64,000 bases of DNA from Rhizobium sp. TH2 (GTDB lineage Bacteria > Pseudomonadota > Alphaproteobacteria > Rhizobiales > Rhizobiaceae), in contig NZ_CP062231.1 in NCBI RefSeq assembly GCF_024707525.1, forward strand, positions 682,001 through 746,000, read 5' to 3'. The notes below the pieces were generated by a model. The model was not told the origin of the DNA, did no database searches, and was given only the letters and a program-made list of their open reading frames with translations. Made by a program: the position numbers and the translations under genes. This document shows, piece after piece, positions 1-8,957 of this stretch; position 1 is the stretch's first letter; each line of letters opens with the position of its first letter.

Positions 1-55
1 GTTATTCAGCCATGATCGGAGCCGGAGCGGCAGGGTGCGGTGAGTCTGCCGGAAC

Positions 56-643
56 CTACGCGGCTGCATCATCCTGACGCGGCTCCGCAAGCCGCAGCGC
101 CGCATCCGCGCCTACTGTCAACATGCGAGCCGATAGTTCTCGCCCTTCCATAATGCGGGCAAGCTGAAGCGTGCCGATGAGGGTGGCACACATCGCCATC
201 GCGGTATCCTCGGGTTTGCCGGTTTGCGGCGGCAGGGCTGATGCCAGCTGGCGGACGAGGGTCAGGAAACGTTCGGTATAGACTTGACGCGCCTCGGCTG
301 GCTGACGCGCGAGCTCCGGTAGAAGCGCTGCGAACGAGCACCCATGTGCCGGGTCGTCGCGATGCTCAGCCGACAGGTAGGTTCCCACCGCCGCCGCCAA
401 CCCGCCAGCGGCAATGGCTTCTGCCACCTGCTTCGATAGATCCTCAAGCGCCGCCGCAACGGTTTCCCGCACCAGCTCCGCCTTGGAATCGAAGTGGGCA
501 TAGAAGGCACCATTCGTCAGCCCCGCGTCACTCATGACACTGGCCAAACCAGACGCGGCGATACCGTCGCAGCGAAAACGTTCGCTTGCGACCTTCATGA
601 TTTGGCGACGCGATGCGTCCTTCCGGCCTTTTTCGTAGCGCAT
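56..643 (-). CDS. TetR/AcrR family transcriptional regulator
   Basis: A 195-residue one-component repressor. The N-terminal helix-turn-helix (about residues 10-55) contains the typical 'GLTNGAFYAHFDSKAEL' recognition region, and a ligand-binding helical domain follows. It is transcribed divergently from a short-chain dehydrogenase gene across a 99-bp AT-rich gap, the usual layout for a TetR protein that controls its neighbour. The ligand cannot be told. The first 55 bases of the window, beyond its stop codon, show no gene I can support. Confidence 0.9.
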   Translation of the reverse strand: MRYEKGRKDASRRQIMKVASERFRCDGIAASGLASVMSDAGLTNGAFYAHFDSKAELVRETVAAALEDLSKQVAEAIAAGGLAAAVGTYLSAEHRDDPAHGCSFAALLPELARQPAEARQVYTERFLTLVRQLASALPPQTGKPEDTAMAMCATLIGTLQLARIMEGRELSARMLTVGADAALRLAEPRQDDAAA

Positions 644-670
644 GATTCGTTTTAGGGCTTTTCAGATTAG

Positions 671-702
671 ATTACGAGTGTTATATAATATTACGATCAT
701 AA
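671..702. promoter_or_regulatory. Divergent promoter/operator region between tetR and the SDR gene
   Basis: The gap is far more AT-rich than its surroundings. ATTACGA occurs twice, 19 bp apart (671-677 and 690-696). A perfect TATAAT lies between them (684-689), and a near-palindrome TTACGATCATAA (10 of 12 symmetric) sits at 691-702. This fits an operator for the divergent TetR protein, but the assignment is inference. Confidence 0.4.
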
Positions 703-742
703 TTTAAAGAATGAAATCATCGGATCGCGATTGGAGAATTGA

Positions 743-1560
743 ATGAGTGGAAATTCGCTACGGACCGCTATTGTGACGGGCGCCTCTTCGGGCATCGGCC
801 GCGCCAGCGCCGAGGCGCTGGTGCAAGCGGGTTTCAGAGTCTTCGGGACAAGCCGCCGGCCGAGCAGTGGCGGTCCGGACGGCGTTTCGATGCTGATCTG
901 CGATGTCACCGATGAAGCCGCGGTCAATTCCCTTGTCGAAACCGTGCTGTCGAAGACCGGCCGGATCGACATTCTCGTCAACAATGCCGGCCTCGGCCTC
1001 ATTGGCGGGGCTGAAGAATCCTCGGCGAGGCAGGCGCAGGTCATGTTCGACGTCAACGTGTTTGGCGTTATCCGGATGGCGACGCAGTGCTTCCGCACAT
1101 GCGAAAGCAGCGAAGCGGCCGGATCATCAACATCAGTTCCGTCCTGGGGTTTATTCCCGCTCCCTTCTCGGCGCTCTACGCATCCACGAAGCACGCGCTC
1201 GAGGGCTACACGGAATCCCTGGACCACGAACTGCGCGTGCACGCCATCCGTGCCATCCTCGTCGAACCAGCCTATACCAGGACGGCTTTCGACCAGAATG
1301 CCGTGTCGCCGGACCGACCGATGCCCGCCTATGAAGCGGCACGCCAGAATGCGGCCACCGTTATCCAGGAGGCGATGAGGACAGCGGACGATCCTCAGGC
1401 GGTGGCGGACATCATTGTAAAGGCAGCCACCGCAGCCGTGGCAAAAAAGCGCTACACGGTTGGCAAGCTGGCCTCTCAGCTGAGCCTGTTGAGGCGCTTT
1501 GTCCCGGCCTTTGCTTTCGACAAGAGCCTGCGCAAGCAGTTGGGTCTCGATCGAGTGTGA
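743..1560 (+). pseudogene. Short-chain dehydrogenase/reductase, frameshifted
   Basis: The two halves of one SDR protein lie in different frames. The first part has the Rossmann motif TGASSGIG (residues 12-19) and NNAG. The second part, after about position 1088, continues with LPHMRKQRSGRIINISS, the catalytic YASTK and a full C-terminus ending at 1560. Restoring one base near 1088 (between the cag codon at 1085 and tgcttccg) rejoins the frames and gives about 272 residues, normal for a classical SDR. All catalytic motifs survive, so this is either recent decay or a sequencing error. It would be the target of the divergent TetR regulator. Confidence 0.8.
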
Positions 1561-1592
1561 TGAACATGCGCGTGGCCATAGGGAAAATTCAT

Positions 1593-1922
1593 ATGAAAGC
1601 AACAGCTCTCTGCGCGATGGCATTGCTTGCCGCCGGCTGTGCCAGGCAGCCCGGCCAGATCGCGGCAAGTCCGGTCGCGACGGATCGCTATCTGCAAATG
1701 TCCTGCGCCGAACTTCTCGCAAAAAGAGACAGCACGAAAATCACGCAGGCGCGGTTGGAGGACGCCCAGCATAATGCAGCCGAGCACGACAAGGCCGCCA
1801 TGAGCGTCATCCACGTTCCCGTTGCTTCGATGGCCGGCCAGGACAGGGAAGACGAGGTTGCGCGCGGCAGGGGCGAACTCGTGGCGATCGACGCGACAAT
1901 CAAGTCCAAGGGCTGCGAGTGA
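1593..1922 (+). CDS. Small putative lipoprotein
   Basis: A 109-residue protein with an N-terminal signal and lipobox (LLAAGC, Cys about residue 15), so probably an acylated periplasmic or membrane-attached protein. I chose the ATG at 1593 because it places the signal peptide at the N-terminus and follows a purine-rich AGGGAAAA. An upstream in-frame start at 1557 would overlap the SDR stop. The mature part is mostly helical and polar, with one more Cys pair (MSCAEL and the C-terminal KGCE). I do not recognise a functional family. It follows the broken SDR gene closely and is probably co-transcribed with it. Confidence 0.6.
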   Translation: MKATALCAMALLAAGCARQPGQIAASPVATDRYLQMSCAELLAKRDSTKITQARLEDAQHNAAEHDKAAMSVIHVPVASMAGQDREDEVARGRGELVAIDATIKSKGCE

Positions 1923-1985
1923 CACATTCACCGCCGTCCGGATCAAACCCAAACAAGCAACAATCAAACTCCTGGAGATAAGACA

Positions 1986-2441
1986 ATGCTGACTTTCAAA
2001 CATGCCGGCGTGCTTGCGATCACCCTGGCCGCTACATTCATGTCTTCCGCCGCGCGGGCGGACAATGCTTCGCCGGTCGGCGTGTGGAAGAACATCGACG
2101 ATGTCAGTGGCAAGCCGCGAGCGTTGATCCGCATCACTGAGTCGAACGGAATCCTGCGGGGTACGGTGGTAAAGGTATTTCCCGGCCCCGACGAAGACCA
2201 GAATCCGAAATGTGGTGAATGCGAGGGCGCGCGCAAGAACGCGCCGATCGTCGGCCTGTAAATTCTGTCCGGGCTGAAAAAGGATGGCGACGAATATACC
2301 GGCGGCGAAATTCTCGACCCTGAAAACGGCGAGGTCTACAGCAGCAATTTGCATCTGATCGACGGTGGCAGGAAACTCAGCGTGCGCGGCTATATCGGCG
2401 TATCGCTGCTGGGCCGTTCGCAGACCTGGATACGTCAGTAA
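1986..2441 (+). pseudogene. DUF2147 family exported protein with in-frame stop
   Basis: The N-terminal part has a signal peptide (cleavage near ARA/DN, residue 26) and the DUF2147 start 'SPVGVWKNIDD'. A TAA at 2259-2261 interrupts it after 'APIVGL'. The same frame continues without a break to 2441 with the conserved second half: DGDEYTGGEILDPENG, then VRGYIGVSLLGRSQTW. The stop is therefore a single-codon lesion in an otherwise intact gene of about 151 codons. DUF2147 proteins are small periplasmic beta-barrel-like proteins of unclear role. Together with the frameshift upstream, two of three adjacent genes here are damaged. Confidence 0.82.
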
Positions 2442-2528
2442 CAGGATACCGCACCAACGGAAAAGCGGTGGTGCGCTTCATGCAATCAACAGGATCGGAA
2501 AGAAAAATACCATGCACGAGAATCTGAC

Positions 2529-3530
2529 ATGAAAGCCTTCTTCATCGATCGCTACGGCAAGAAGAGCGGCGCACGGATCGGCGAGAGACCCGACCCGGCG
2601 CTCAGGGACAATGACGTGCTGGTCCAGGTCCACGCCGCCGGCGTAAACGTGCTGGATTCCAAGATCAGGGATGGCGAGTTCAAGCTCATCCTGCCTTATC
2701 GCCTGCCGCTCGTTCTCGGCAACGACGTGGCTGGCATTGTCCTGCGGGTCGGCCCCAAAGTGACGCGGTTCAAGCCCGGTGACGAGGTCTATGCGCGGCC
2801 GGACAAGGATCGTATCGGCACTTTCGCGGAACTGATCGCCATGAATGAGACCGATGTGGCGATCAAGCCGAAAGACCTCAGCATGGAAGAAGCGGCTTCG
2901 ATCCCGCTCGTTGGCTTGACGGCATGGCAGGCGCTGATCGAAAAAGCCGACCTGAAGAAGGGACAGAAAGTCCTGATCCATGCGGGCTCCGGCGGCGTCG
3001 GAACGTTTGCGATCCAACTGGCGAAGCATATCGGCGCAACCGTCGCGACGACGACGAGTACCTCCAATGTCGATCTGGTCAAAAGTCTCGGCGCCGATGT
3101 CGTCATCGATTACAAAACACAAGATTTCGAGAAAATCCTCAGTGGCTACGACGTTGTCCTCAACAGCCTCGGCAAGGTTACGCTCGAAAAATCCCTTCGT
3201 GTGCTGAAACCCGGCGGCAAGATGATCTCGATCTCCGGCCGGCCCGACCCTGATTTTGCGAAGGAGTTGGGGGCGAGCTGGTTCCTGCGAACAGTCATGC
3301 GCCTTCTGAGCCACGGAATCAGAAAAAAGGCAAAACGCCATGGTGTGAGCTATTCATTTCTGTTCATGCGCGCGCAGGGCGACCAATTGCACGAGATCAC
3401 CGCGTTGATCGATTCGGGTGCCATACGGCCGGTCGTGGATCGGATCTTTCCATTCGCTTCGACCGGGGAAGCACTGACGTATGTCGACGCAGGGCGTGCA
3501 AAAGGCAAGGTGGTCGTCAAGATGAGATGA
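2529..3530 (+). CDS. NADP-dependent zinc-less alcohol dehydrogenase / quinone oxidoreductase family
   Basis: A 333-residue MDR-superfamily protein. It has a GroES-like N-terminal domain (GVNVLDSKIRDG, residues about 39-50) and a Rossmann domain with AGSGGVGTFAIQLAK (about 149-163). The Cys/His ligands of zinc-type alcohol dehydrogenases are absent, so it belongs to the zeta-crystallin/quinone oxidoreductase branch and probably reduces quinones or enones with NADPH. It continues the short accessory cluster that starts with the TetR gene. Confidence 0.85.
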   Translation: MKAFFIDRYGKKSGARIGERPDPALRDNDVLVQVHAAGVNVLDSKIRDGEFKLILPYRLPLVLGNDVAGIVLRVGPKVTRFKPGDEVYARPDKDRIGTFAELIAMNETDVAIKPKDLSMEEAASIPLVGLTAWQALIEKADLKKGQKVLIHAGSGGVGTFAIQLAKHIGATVATTTSTSNVDLVKSLGADVVIDYKTQDFEKILSGYDVVLNSLGKVTLEKSLRVLKPGGKMISISGRPDPDFAKELGASWFLRTVMRLLSHGIRKKAKRHGVSYSFLFMRAQGDQLHEITALIDSGAIRPVVDRIFPFASTGEALTYVDAGRAKGKVVVKMR

Positions 3531-3712
3531 CCGACTTGGCATCTTACTCTCGACGCCGCAACTGGAGCCCGCCCGGACGTTACTCACAGGCGATTGCCGT
3601 GAGCCGCGACCACACGACCCTTGAGCCATTGACGTTTCCGGGATATTGCCGCAATCCAGTGGTCAGATTTGACCAAATGGAAAAAGCAAGAAGAACACCA
3701 AGGCGGACCCCC

Positions 3713-3955
3713 ATGAGCGGATCAGACAAGCCCAAGCAGCTCCTTCATCTCGTTTTCGGCGGTGAACTGGAAAAGCTGACCGGCAGCGAATTCAAGAATC
3801 TCGACGAGCTCGACATCGTCGGTATTTTCCCCGATTACGCCTCGGCACATGTCGCCTGGAAGGCAAAGGCGCAGCAGACCGTCGACAACGCCCATATGCG
3901 CTATTTCATCGTGCATATGCACAAGCTGCTCGATCCGACCTTGGGCGCGAAATAG
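3713..3955 (+). CDS. DUF4170 family protein
   Basis: An 80-residue cytoplasmic protein (GGELEKLTGSEFKNLDELD, then VDNAHMRYFIVHMHKLLDP). Proteins of this family sit directly before waaA in many rhizobia, as here (29-bp gap). I chose the ATG at 3713, which follows AAGGCGG. The same frame is open further upstream to 3527, but that stretch does not look like protein. The 182 bp between the previous gene and this start show no other feature. Function is unknown; the location suggests a link to lipopolysaccharide core synthesis. Confidence 0.75.
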   Translation: MSGSDKPKQLLHLVFGGELEKLTGSEFKNLDELDIVGIFPDYASAHVAWKAKAQQTVDNAHMRYFIVHMHKLLDPTLGAK

Positions 3956-3984
3956 ATGTTCGTCCGGCCAGAGGCACTCGCCCG

Positions 3985-5310
3985 ATGAAGAGCCTGCGCG
4001 CCCGTGCGGCGCTTGCGGCCTATCGTGGGCTGGGTGTCGCCGCCTATCCCGCGATTAGTGCCTTCGTGCTGCTGCGCAGCGCGCGCGGCAAGGAGGAACG
4101 AGCGCGGAAATCCGAGCGCTATGGCTATTCCAGCGCGGCCCGGCCCGAAGGCCCGCTGATCTGGGTGCATGCGGCGAGCGTCGGCGAGACCAATGCCATG
4201 GTGCCGCTGATCAAGGAAATCTCTCGCCGGGGCATCACGGTGCTCCTGACCACCGGCACCGTGACATCGGCGACAATCGCCCGATCGCGGCTTGAGAACG
4301 ACGTGATCCACCAATATGTGCCGCTCGACCTCAAACCCGTCGTGCGGCGGTTCCTCGAATACTGGCAGCCGGACCTGGCGCTGTTTGCCGAATCCGAAAT
4401 CTGGCCGGCGACGATCATGGAGTTGGGCAAGCGGCACATTCCGCAGATCCTGGTCAATGCCAGGCTGTCGGACAGGTCCTTCCGCCGTTGGTCGTCCTTT
4501 CCCCGCATCGCGTCGGCACTGTTCGAGAACATGTCGCTGGTCATCGCGCAATCCGAACTCGACGCCGCCCGCTTCCAGGAACTCGGCGCGTTGCCGGTGC
4601 TGATATCGGGCAACATGAAAGCCGACAGCGACATGCCGGCCGCCGACCCGCTGACTTTGGCGCGAACCAAATCGCAGATCGGCAACCGCGGCACATGGGC
4701 GGCGATCTCGACCTTCGACGGCGAGGAGAAGGCGGCCGCCCAGGTGCACAAGGCGCTCAAATCGCGGCTCGATCTCGTCACCATCATCGTGCCGCGCCAT
4801 CCCGAACGTTGCGACGAAATCGAGGAAATGCTGTCCGCCGAGGGCATGATTGTCGCGCGCCGCAGCCGCAATGACGCTGTCATGGCGGACACTGATATCT
4901 ATCTCGGTGATACGATCGGCGAGATGAGCCTCTACCTGCAACTCACCGAGATCGCCTTTGTCGGCCGGTCGCTCACCGCGTCGGGCGGCCAGAACCCGCT
5001 CGAGCCCGCCATGATGGGCTGTGCGGTGCTGTCGGGCGGACAGGTGGGCAATTTCCGCGAAAGCTACCAGACGCTGGCGCGCAACGGTTCGGCCCGCATG
5101 GTGCGCGACACCGAGATGCTCGCCAAGGGCGTCTACTATCTGATCACCAACGAAACCGCCCGCCACGCGATGATCGATGCAGGTTTGCAGACCGTGCATC
5201 AGATGCGGGGGGCGCTGACCGCGACGCTGCGCGGGCTCGAACCCTATGTCAATCCGCTCACCATGAAGGCCCGGCTGATGCCCCGCAACGGCGCGCTGAC
5301 CGGCAAATAG
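3985..5310 (+). CDS. waaA: 3-deoxy-D-manno-octulosonic acid transferase
   Basis: A 441-residue GT-B glycosyltransferase that moves Kdo from CMP-Kdo to the lipid A precursor at the inner face of the cytoplasmic membrane. Visible family features are an N-terminal hydrophobic anchor (about residues 10-32), 'WVHAASVGE' (about 56-64) with the acceptor-side glutamate, 'LLTTGTVTS', 'FAESEIWP', and the C-terminal nucleotide-binding 'GRSLTASGGQNPLEPA' (about 329-344). Length is normal. It starts a run of same-strand genes including lpxK. Confidence 0.95.
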   Translation: MKSLRARAALAAYRGLGVAAYPAISAFVLLRSARGKEERARKSERYGYSSAARPEGPLIWVHAASVGETNAMVPLIKEISRRGITVLLTTGTVTSATIARSRLENDVIHQYVPLDLKPVVRRFLEYWQPDLALFAESEIWPATIMELGKRHIPQILVNARLSDRSFRRWSSFPRIASALFENMSLVIAQSELDAARFQELGALPVLISGNMKADSDMPAADPLTLARTKSQIGNRGTWAAISTFDGEEKAAAQVHKALKSRLDLVTIIVPRHPERCDEIEEMLSAEGMIVARRSRNDAVMADTDIYLGDTIGEMSLYLQLTEIAFVGRSLTASGGQNPLEPAMMGCAVLSGGQVGNFRESYQTLARNGSARMVRDTEMLAKGVYYLITNETARHAMIDAGLQTVHQMRGALTATLRGLEPYVNPLTMKARLMPRNGALTGK

Positions 5311-5321
5311 AAAGCAATCCC

Positions 5322-6041
5322 GTGAAGATCTCCGGCATTCTCTTCGACAAGGACGGCACGCTGCTCGACTACGACAAGAGCTGGGCGCCGGTGAACCGCC
5401 GCTGCGCGCTCTACGCGGCCGATGGAGACATGGAATTGGGCGATCACCTGCTGCGCACCTGCGGCATGGATCCGGAAACCGGCGAGACTGTTGCCGATAG
5501 CCTGTTTGCCGCCGCTGCCCCAAGCGAGATCGCCGCCGGCATGATCGCGGCCGGCTCGAAGCACGAGGCAGTCGAACTGACCCGGCATCTCGATCGCTTC
5601 TTCCTTGAAGGTGCATCCACCTCCGTGCCGGTCGCCAACCTTCAAGCGCTTTTCCTCAAACTGAAGGAGCGCGGGTTGAAGCTCGGCATTGCCTCGTCGG
5701 ACAACGAGGCCTCGATCCGTTCGATGGCGGAATACCAGCACATACTGCCGTTACTCGACTATATTGCCGGCTATGACAGCGGCCATGGCGTCAAGCCCAA
5801 TCCCGGCATGATCGAGGGCTTTGCCCGCGAATGCGGCATAAAGGCCAGCGAGATCGCCATGGTCGGCGACAATACCCATGACTTGCATATGGCGCGGAAT
5901 GCCCGGGCGGGTCTCGCGATCGGCGTGCTGACCGGTACCGGCACGCCCGCGTCGCTTTCGCCCTTCGCCGATCATGTCCTGGGCAGTATAGAGGAACTCG
6001 GCGCGCTGCTCGATAGTATTTCCGCGCCCGAACCCGTCTGA
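5322..6041 (+). CDS. HAD family hydrolase (phosphoglycolate-phosphatase-like)
   Basis: A 239-residue HAD phosphatase. Motif I is FDKDGTLLD with the nucleophile Asp at about 9 and acid/base Asp at 11. Motif II is the SS of GIASSDNEAS. The motif III lysine is in VKPNPG, and motif IV is MVGDNTHD. A helical cap lies between motifs I and II. The start is GTG, 11 bp after the waaA stop. Its place between waaA and lpxK suggests the same transcript, but the substrate is unknown. Confidence 0.85.
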   Translation: MKISGILFDKDGTLLDYDKSWAPVNRRCALYAADGDMELGDHLLRTCGMDPETGETVADSLFAAAAPSEIAAGMIAAGSKHEAVELTRHLDRFFLEGASTSVPVANLQALFLKLKERGLKLGIASSDNEASIRSMAEYQHILPLLDYIAGYDSGHGVKPNPGMIEGFARECGIKASEIAMVGDNTHDLHMARNARAGLAIGVLTGTGTPASLSPFADHVLGSIEELGALLDSISAPEPV

Positions 6042-6128
6042 TTCAACCCTTGCATTATCCGGGGTTTTAGCGTTTCTTCGCCGCAATTCTGGTTTTACGG
6101 GGCCGGCCACCGATGCGCCGGCGATGAA

Positions 6129-7163
6129 ATGGTATCTGAAGCGCCACCCTTCTGGTGGAAAAAAGGCGATCCAAGGGCCTGGCTGCTTGCACCGGCCTCG
6201 TTGATCTATGGCTATTTCGCCAGCCGGCGCCTCAGGAAGGCCAAGCGGCTGGAAATCGAAGTGCCCGTCATCTGCGTCGGCAACTTCACCGTCGGCGGCG
6301 CCGGCAAGACCCCCACCGTCATCACGCTCGCCAAGGCCGCCAAGGCGCGGGGCTTGAACCCGGGCGTGCTGAGCCGCGGCTATGGCGGCAGCATGGACCG
6401 CACGACCGTTGTCGATCCCGATCATCACCGTGCCCGCGATGTCGGCGACGAACCGCTGCTGATCGCCCGCGAGGCGCTGACCGTGATTTCCCGCAAGCGG
6501 GTAGACGGCGCGCGCACGCTGATCAAGGAAGGCGCCGATATCATCATCATGGATGACGGTTTCCAGAGCGCCGTGCTGCATTTCGACTATGCGCTGATGG
6601 TGGTCGATACGATCCGGGGCATCGGCAACGGCTTCCTCGTGCCGGCCGGCCCGGTGCGGGCGCCGACCACGCTGCAACTGAAATATGCGACGGCGCTTTT
6701 GAAGCTCGGCCGCGGCAACGCCGCCGATCCCTTCATCCGCATCGCGGCCCGATCGGGCAAGCCGGTTTTCGAGGGCAAGGTCGATCCCGTCGGCGACCGG
6801 GATATCATCGCGGGGCAGAACGTGCTCGCCTTCGCCGGCATCGCCGATCCAAACAAGTTCTTTTCAACAGTCGAGGGTCTCGGCGCCAACATCGTGGTGC
6901 GCCGCCCCTTCGGTGATCACCAGCACCTGCTCGACGACGAGATCGGCGACCTGCTGACAACGGCGGAGAAGCAGGAACTCGTAATCGTCACCACCGCCAA
7001 GGATGCCGTGCGCCTGCGCGGCCACCATGGTCGGGCCGAGGAACTGGCGGCCAAGCTCACCGTGATCGACGTGGAAATGGCCTTCGACTCGCCGAACACG
7101 GCGCGGCTGATCATCAACGAGGCGATTGCCAGCTTCAGGAAGCGACGGCTGTTGAGGCCTTAG
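6129..7163 (+). CDS. lpxK: Tetraacyldisaccharide 4'-kinase
   Basis: A 344-residue kinase that phosphorylates the 4' position of the lipid A disaccharide precursor at the cytoplasmic membrane. The P-loop [11 protein letters not shown] is at residues 51-61, preceded by a short N-terminal hydrophobic segment ([12 protein letters not shown]). Also visible are 'LSRGYGG', 'IIMDDGFQ' with the catalytic Asp region, and [10 protein letters not shown]. Its last 4 bases overlap the convergent TetR gene. Confidence 0.95.
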   Translation: MVSEAPPFWWKKGDPRAWLLAPASLIYGYFASRRLRKAKRLEIEVPVICVGNFTVGGAGKTPTVITLAKAAKARGLNPGVLSRGYGGSMDRTTVVDPDHHRARDVGDEPLLIAREALTVISRKRVDGARTLIKEGADIIIMDDGFQSAVLHFDYALMVVDTIRGIGNGFLVPAGPVRAPTTLQLKYATALLKLGRGNAADPFIRIAARSGKPVFEGKVDPVGDRDIIAGQNVLAFAGIADPNKFFSTVEGLGANIVVRRPFGDHQHLLDDEIGDLLTTAEKQELVIVTTAKDAVRLRGHHGRAEELAAKLTVIDVEMAFDSPNTARLIINEAIASFRKRRLLRP

Positions 7164-7759
7164 GCTTCCAGCCTGCGCCAGACACTATCGACCACATCGC
7201 GCCCGAAGTCGGGTGTCAGCGGCAGGTGACCGACCAGCAGCCGGTAGAAGACCGGCGCATAGAGCATGTCGAGGATGATCTCGATATCGGTATCCAGTGT
7301 GATTTCCCCGTTCTTTTCAGCCGCCGCCAAGATTGCGCGGCCTTCCTCGCGCTGCTCGAGCATGACGCGGGTGCGGAAGGCCTTGGCCATTTCGCTGTCG
7401 GGATCGGCGGCCGCCATGGTCAGCGCGATCTGCCGGCCGCGGGTGGACGCGAAGATATTGAGCAGGTTTTCCATCTGCTGCTGGAGGCGTTGCCGGGACG
7501 CGCCCTTCGGCTCGGCGGGCTTCGCCGAAGGCTGCCCGACCATCAGGGCTGCCATGGCGAGTTCCTGGGCATTCTTCCAATAGCGGTAGATCGTCGGCTT
7601 TCCCACGCGGGCGCGCTCGGCAACCGCCTCGATCGTCAGGCGACCGAGGCCATCGGCAACCAGCATGTCCTGGGCGGCGCGCAATATCGCATCGCGGGCG
7701 GCCTGGCTGCGCGGGCGTCCGCGCTTGGCGGCAGTATTCTCATCGGGCTCTTGACTCAT
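7160..7759 (-). CDS. TetR family transcriptional regulator
   Basis: A 199-residue regulator. A basic leader ([12 protein letters not shown]) precedes a TetR helix-turn-helix with '[16 protein letters not shown]'; the C-terminal domain looks like TetR_C-type helices ending WRRLEA. The frame is open upstream, but the ATG at 7757-7759 is the right start, because the rest would overlap the divergent VOC gene. It faces that gene over 48 bp and is probably its regulator. Confidence 0.9.
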   Translation of the reverse strand: MSQEPDENTAAKRGRPRSQAARDAILRAAQDMLVADGLGRLTIEAVAERARVGKPTIYRYWKNAQELAMAALMVGQPSAKPAEPKGASRQRLQQQMENLLNIFASTRGRQIALTMAAADPDSEMAKAFRTRVMLEQREEGRAILAAAEKNGEITLDTDIEIILDMLYAPVFYRLLVGHLPLTPDFGRDVVDSVWRRLEA

Positions 7760-7765
7760 TATGAA

Positions 7766-7780
7766 ACGTACCGTAACGTA
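7766..7780. promoter_or_regulatory. Tandem pentamer operator candidate
   Basis: Three consecutive pentamers ACGTA-CCGTA-ACGTA sit 7 bp outside the tetR start, in the only 48 bp between the divergent tetR and VOC genes. Tandem ACGTA-type repeats with partial dyad symmetry are plausible TetR contacts. The link is positional inference. Confidence 0.4.
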
Positions 7781-7807
7781 AATAAAATAACCGGTCAAGG
7801 TGATCCT

Positions 7808-8284
7808 ATGTCCAGTCCAGGAAAAGTCCACGCCATGTGTGCCTATCTCACGCTCAGAAATGCCTCCGAGGCGATCGATTTCTATCGCCGGGCCTTTGGC
7901 GCGGAAGAGCTGTTCCGTCTTGTCGATCCGGGCGACGGCCGGATCGGCCATGCCGAAATGTCGATCGGCGGGCAGCGGTTCTTCGTCAGCGACGAATATC
8001 CCGATTTCGGCGCCATCGGTCCGGACAGGCTGGGCGGCACGACGGTCAAATTTCACCTCGATGTCGATGACGTCGATGCGTTTGCCGCACACGCCGTTTC
8101 CTGCGGCGCGGTGATGCTGAGGACGCCGAAGGATGAGTTCCACGGCTACCGCACCTGCCTGCTTTCCGATCCATTCGGCTATGGCTGGTTCATCGCCAGC
8201 AAGGTCGAGGAGGTGAGCGCGGTCGATATGCAGCGGCGCTGGACGGAGATGATGGGCGGTGCCGGGCAGGAGGCAACGGCATGA
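7808..8284 (+). CDS. VOC family protein (PhnB-like glyoxalase fold)
   Basis: A 158-residue vicinal-oxygen-chelate protein. It has the duplicated beta-alpha-beta-beta-beta fold signature: 'YLTLRNASEAIDFYRRAFGA' then 'HAEMSIGGQRFFVSDE', a second half with 'FHLDVDDVDAFAAHAV', and the C-terminal 'LLSDPFGYGWFIASK'. PhnB-like members have unclear catalytic roles. It overlaps the next gene by ATGA (4 bp), so both are translated from one message. Confidence 0.88.
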   Translation: MSSPGKVHAMCAYLTLRNASEAIDFYRRAFGAEELFRLVDPGDGRIGHAEMSIGGQRFFVSDEYPDFGAIGPDRLGGTTVKFHLDVDDVDAFAAHAVSCGAVMLRTPKDEFHGYRTCLLSDPFGYGWFIASKVEEVSAVDMQRRWTEMMGGAGQEATA

Positions 8285-8658
8285 CACAAGCCGATCTCGA
8301 CGAATTCACCGCAATTGAAAATGCCTTCAACGACGCGATGGTGTCCAACGATGTCACCCGTATCGCCGATTGCATTTCCGACGACTGGGTGCTGGTGACG
8401 CCTGAAGTGGGACCCGTCAGCCGCGAGGGCATGCTGGCGGCGATCTCATCGGGCACGCTCAGCCATGACATGATGGTCAAGCAACTTGCACGGGTGAAGG
8501 TCTATGGCGACATGGCCGTCGTCACTGGACGCGGCCAGAATACCGGAATGTTCAAGGGTGAGCCGATCAAGGCCGATGAATGGATCACGGATGTCTATCG
8601 CAAGCTGGACGGCGAGTGGCGCTGCGTGCTGACGCATCTGACGCCGGCGCAGAATTGA
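8281..8658 (+). CDS. SnoaL/DUF4440-like nuclear transport factor 2 fold protein
   Basis: A 125-residue NTF2-like protein: 'FTAIENAFNDAMVSNDVTRI', 'DDWVLVTPEVG', 'YGDMAVVTGRG' and 'DVYRKLDGEWRCVLTHLTP'. The pocket proteins of this fold bind or isomerise small molecules; the substrate is unknown. It is translationally coupled to the VOC gene, so the TetR/VOC/SnoaL set reads as one small regulated module inserted between lpxK and DUF2093/mutL. Confidence 0.82.
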   Translation: MTQADLDEFTAIENAFNDAMVSNDVTRIADCISDDWVLVTPEVGPVSREGMLAAISSGTLSHDMMVKQLARVKVYGDMAVVTGRGQNTGMFKGEPIKADEWITDVYRKLDGEWRCVLTHLTPAQN

Positions 8659-8671
8659 AGGGAATTCAGGC

Positions 8672-8899
8672 CTATTGAACCGGCCACGCGCCAGCGCGCT
8701 TGTCGCCTTCGAGCGAAGCAGCCGCATCGGCATAGGCTTCCTGTCGGTCGACGCTCCAGTATTTGAGCTCGTCGATCGGGATCTGCTTTCCTGTGACCGC
8801 GCAGGTCACATAGCCGCCCGGCAGCAATATCTGGAAATCGCCGTCGAGGTAGCGGATCTTCGCTTCGCGGCTGCCGCTGCCTTCAAACCGGTTCATCAT
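8672..8899 (-). CDS. DUF2093 domain-containing protein
   Basis: A 75-residue protein with the DUF2093 core 'KIRYLDGDFQILLPGGYVTC' and 'GKQIPIDELKYWSV'. The family is small, alphaproteobacterial and of unknown role. It sits between lpxK and mutL, 58 bp downstream of mutL on the same strand. Confidence 0.85.
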   Translation of the reverse strand: MMNRFEGSGSREAKIRYLDGDFQILLPGGYVTCAVTGKQIPIDELKYWSVDRQEAYADAAASLEGDKRAGAWPVQ

Positions 8900-8957
8900 G
8901 ATGCTTGGATTCCAGACTGTGATCGTTAGCCGGATATATCGCGGCCGGAGAATGCTT

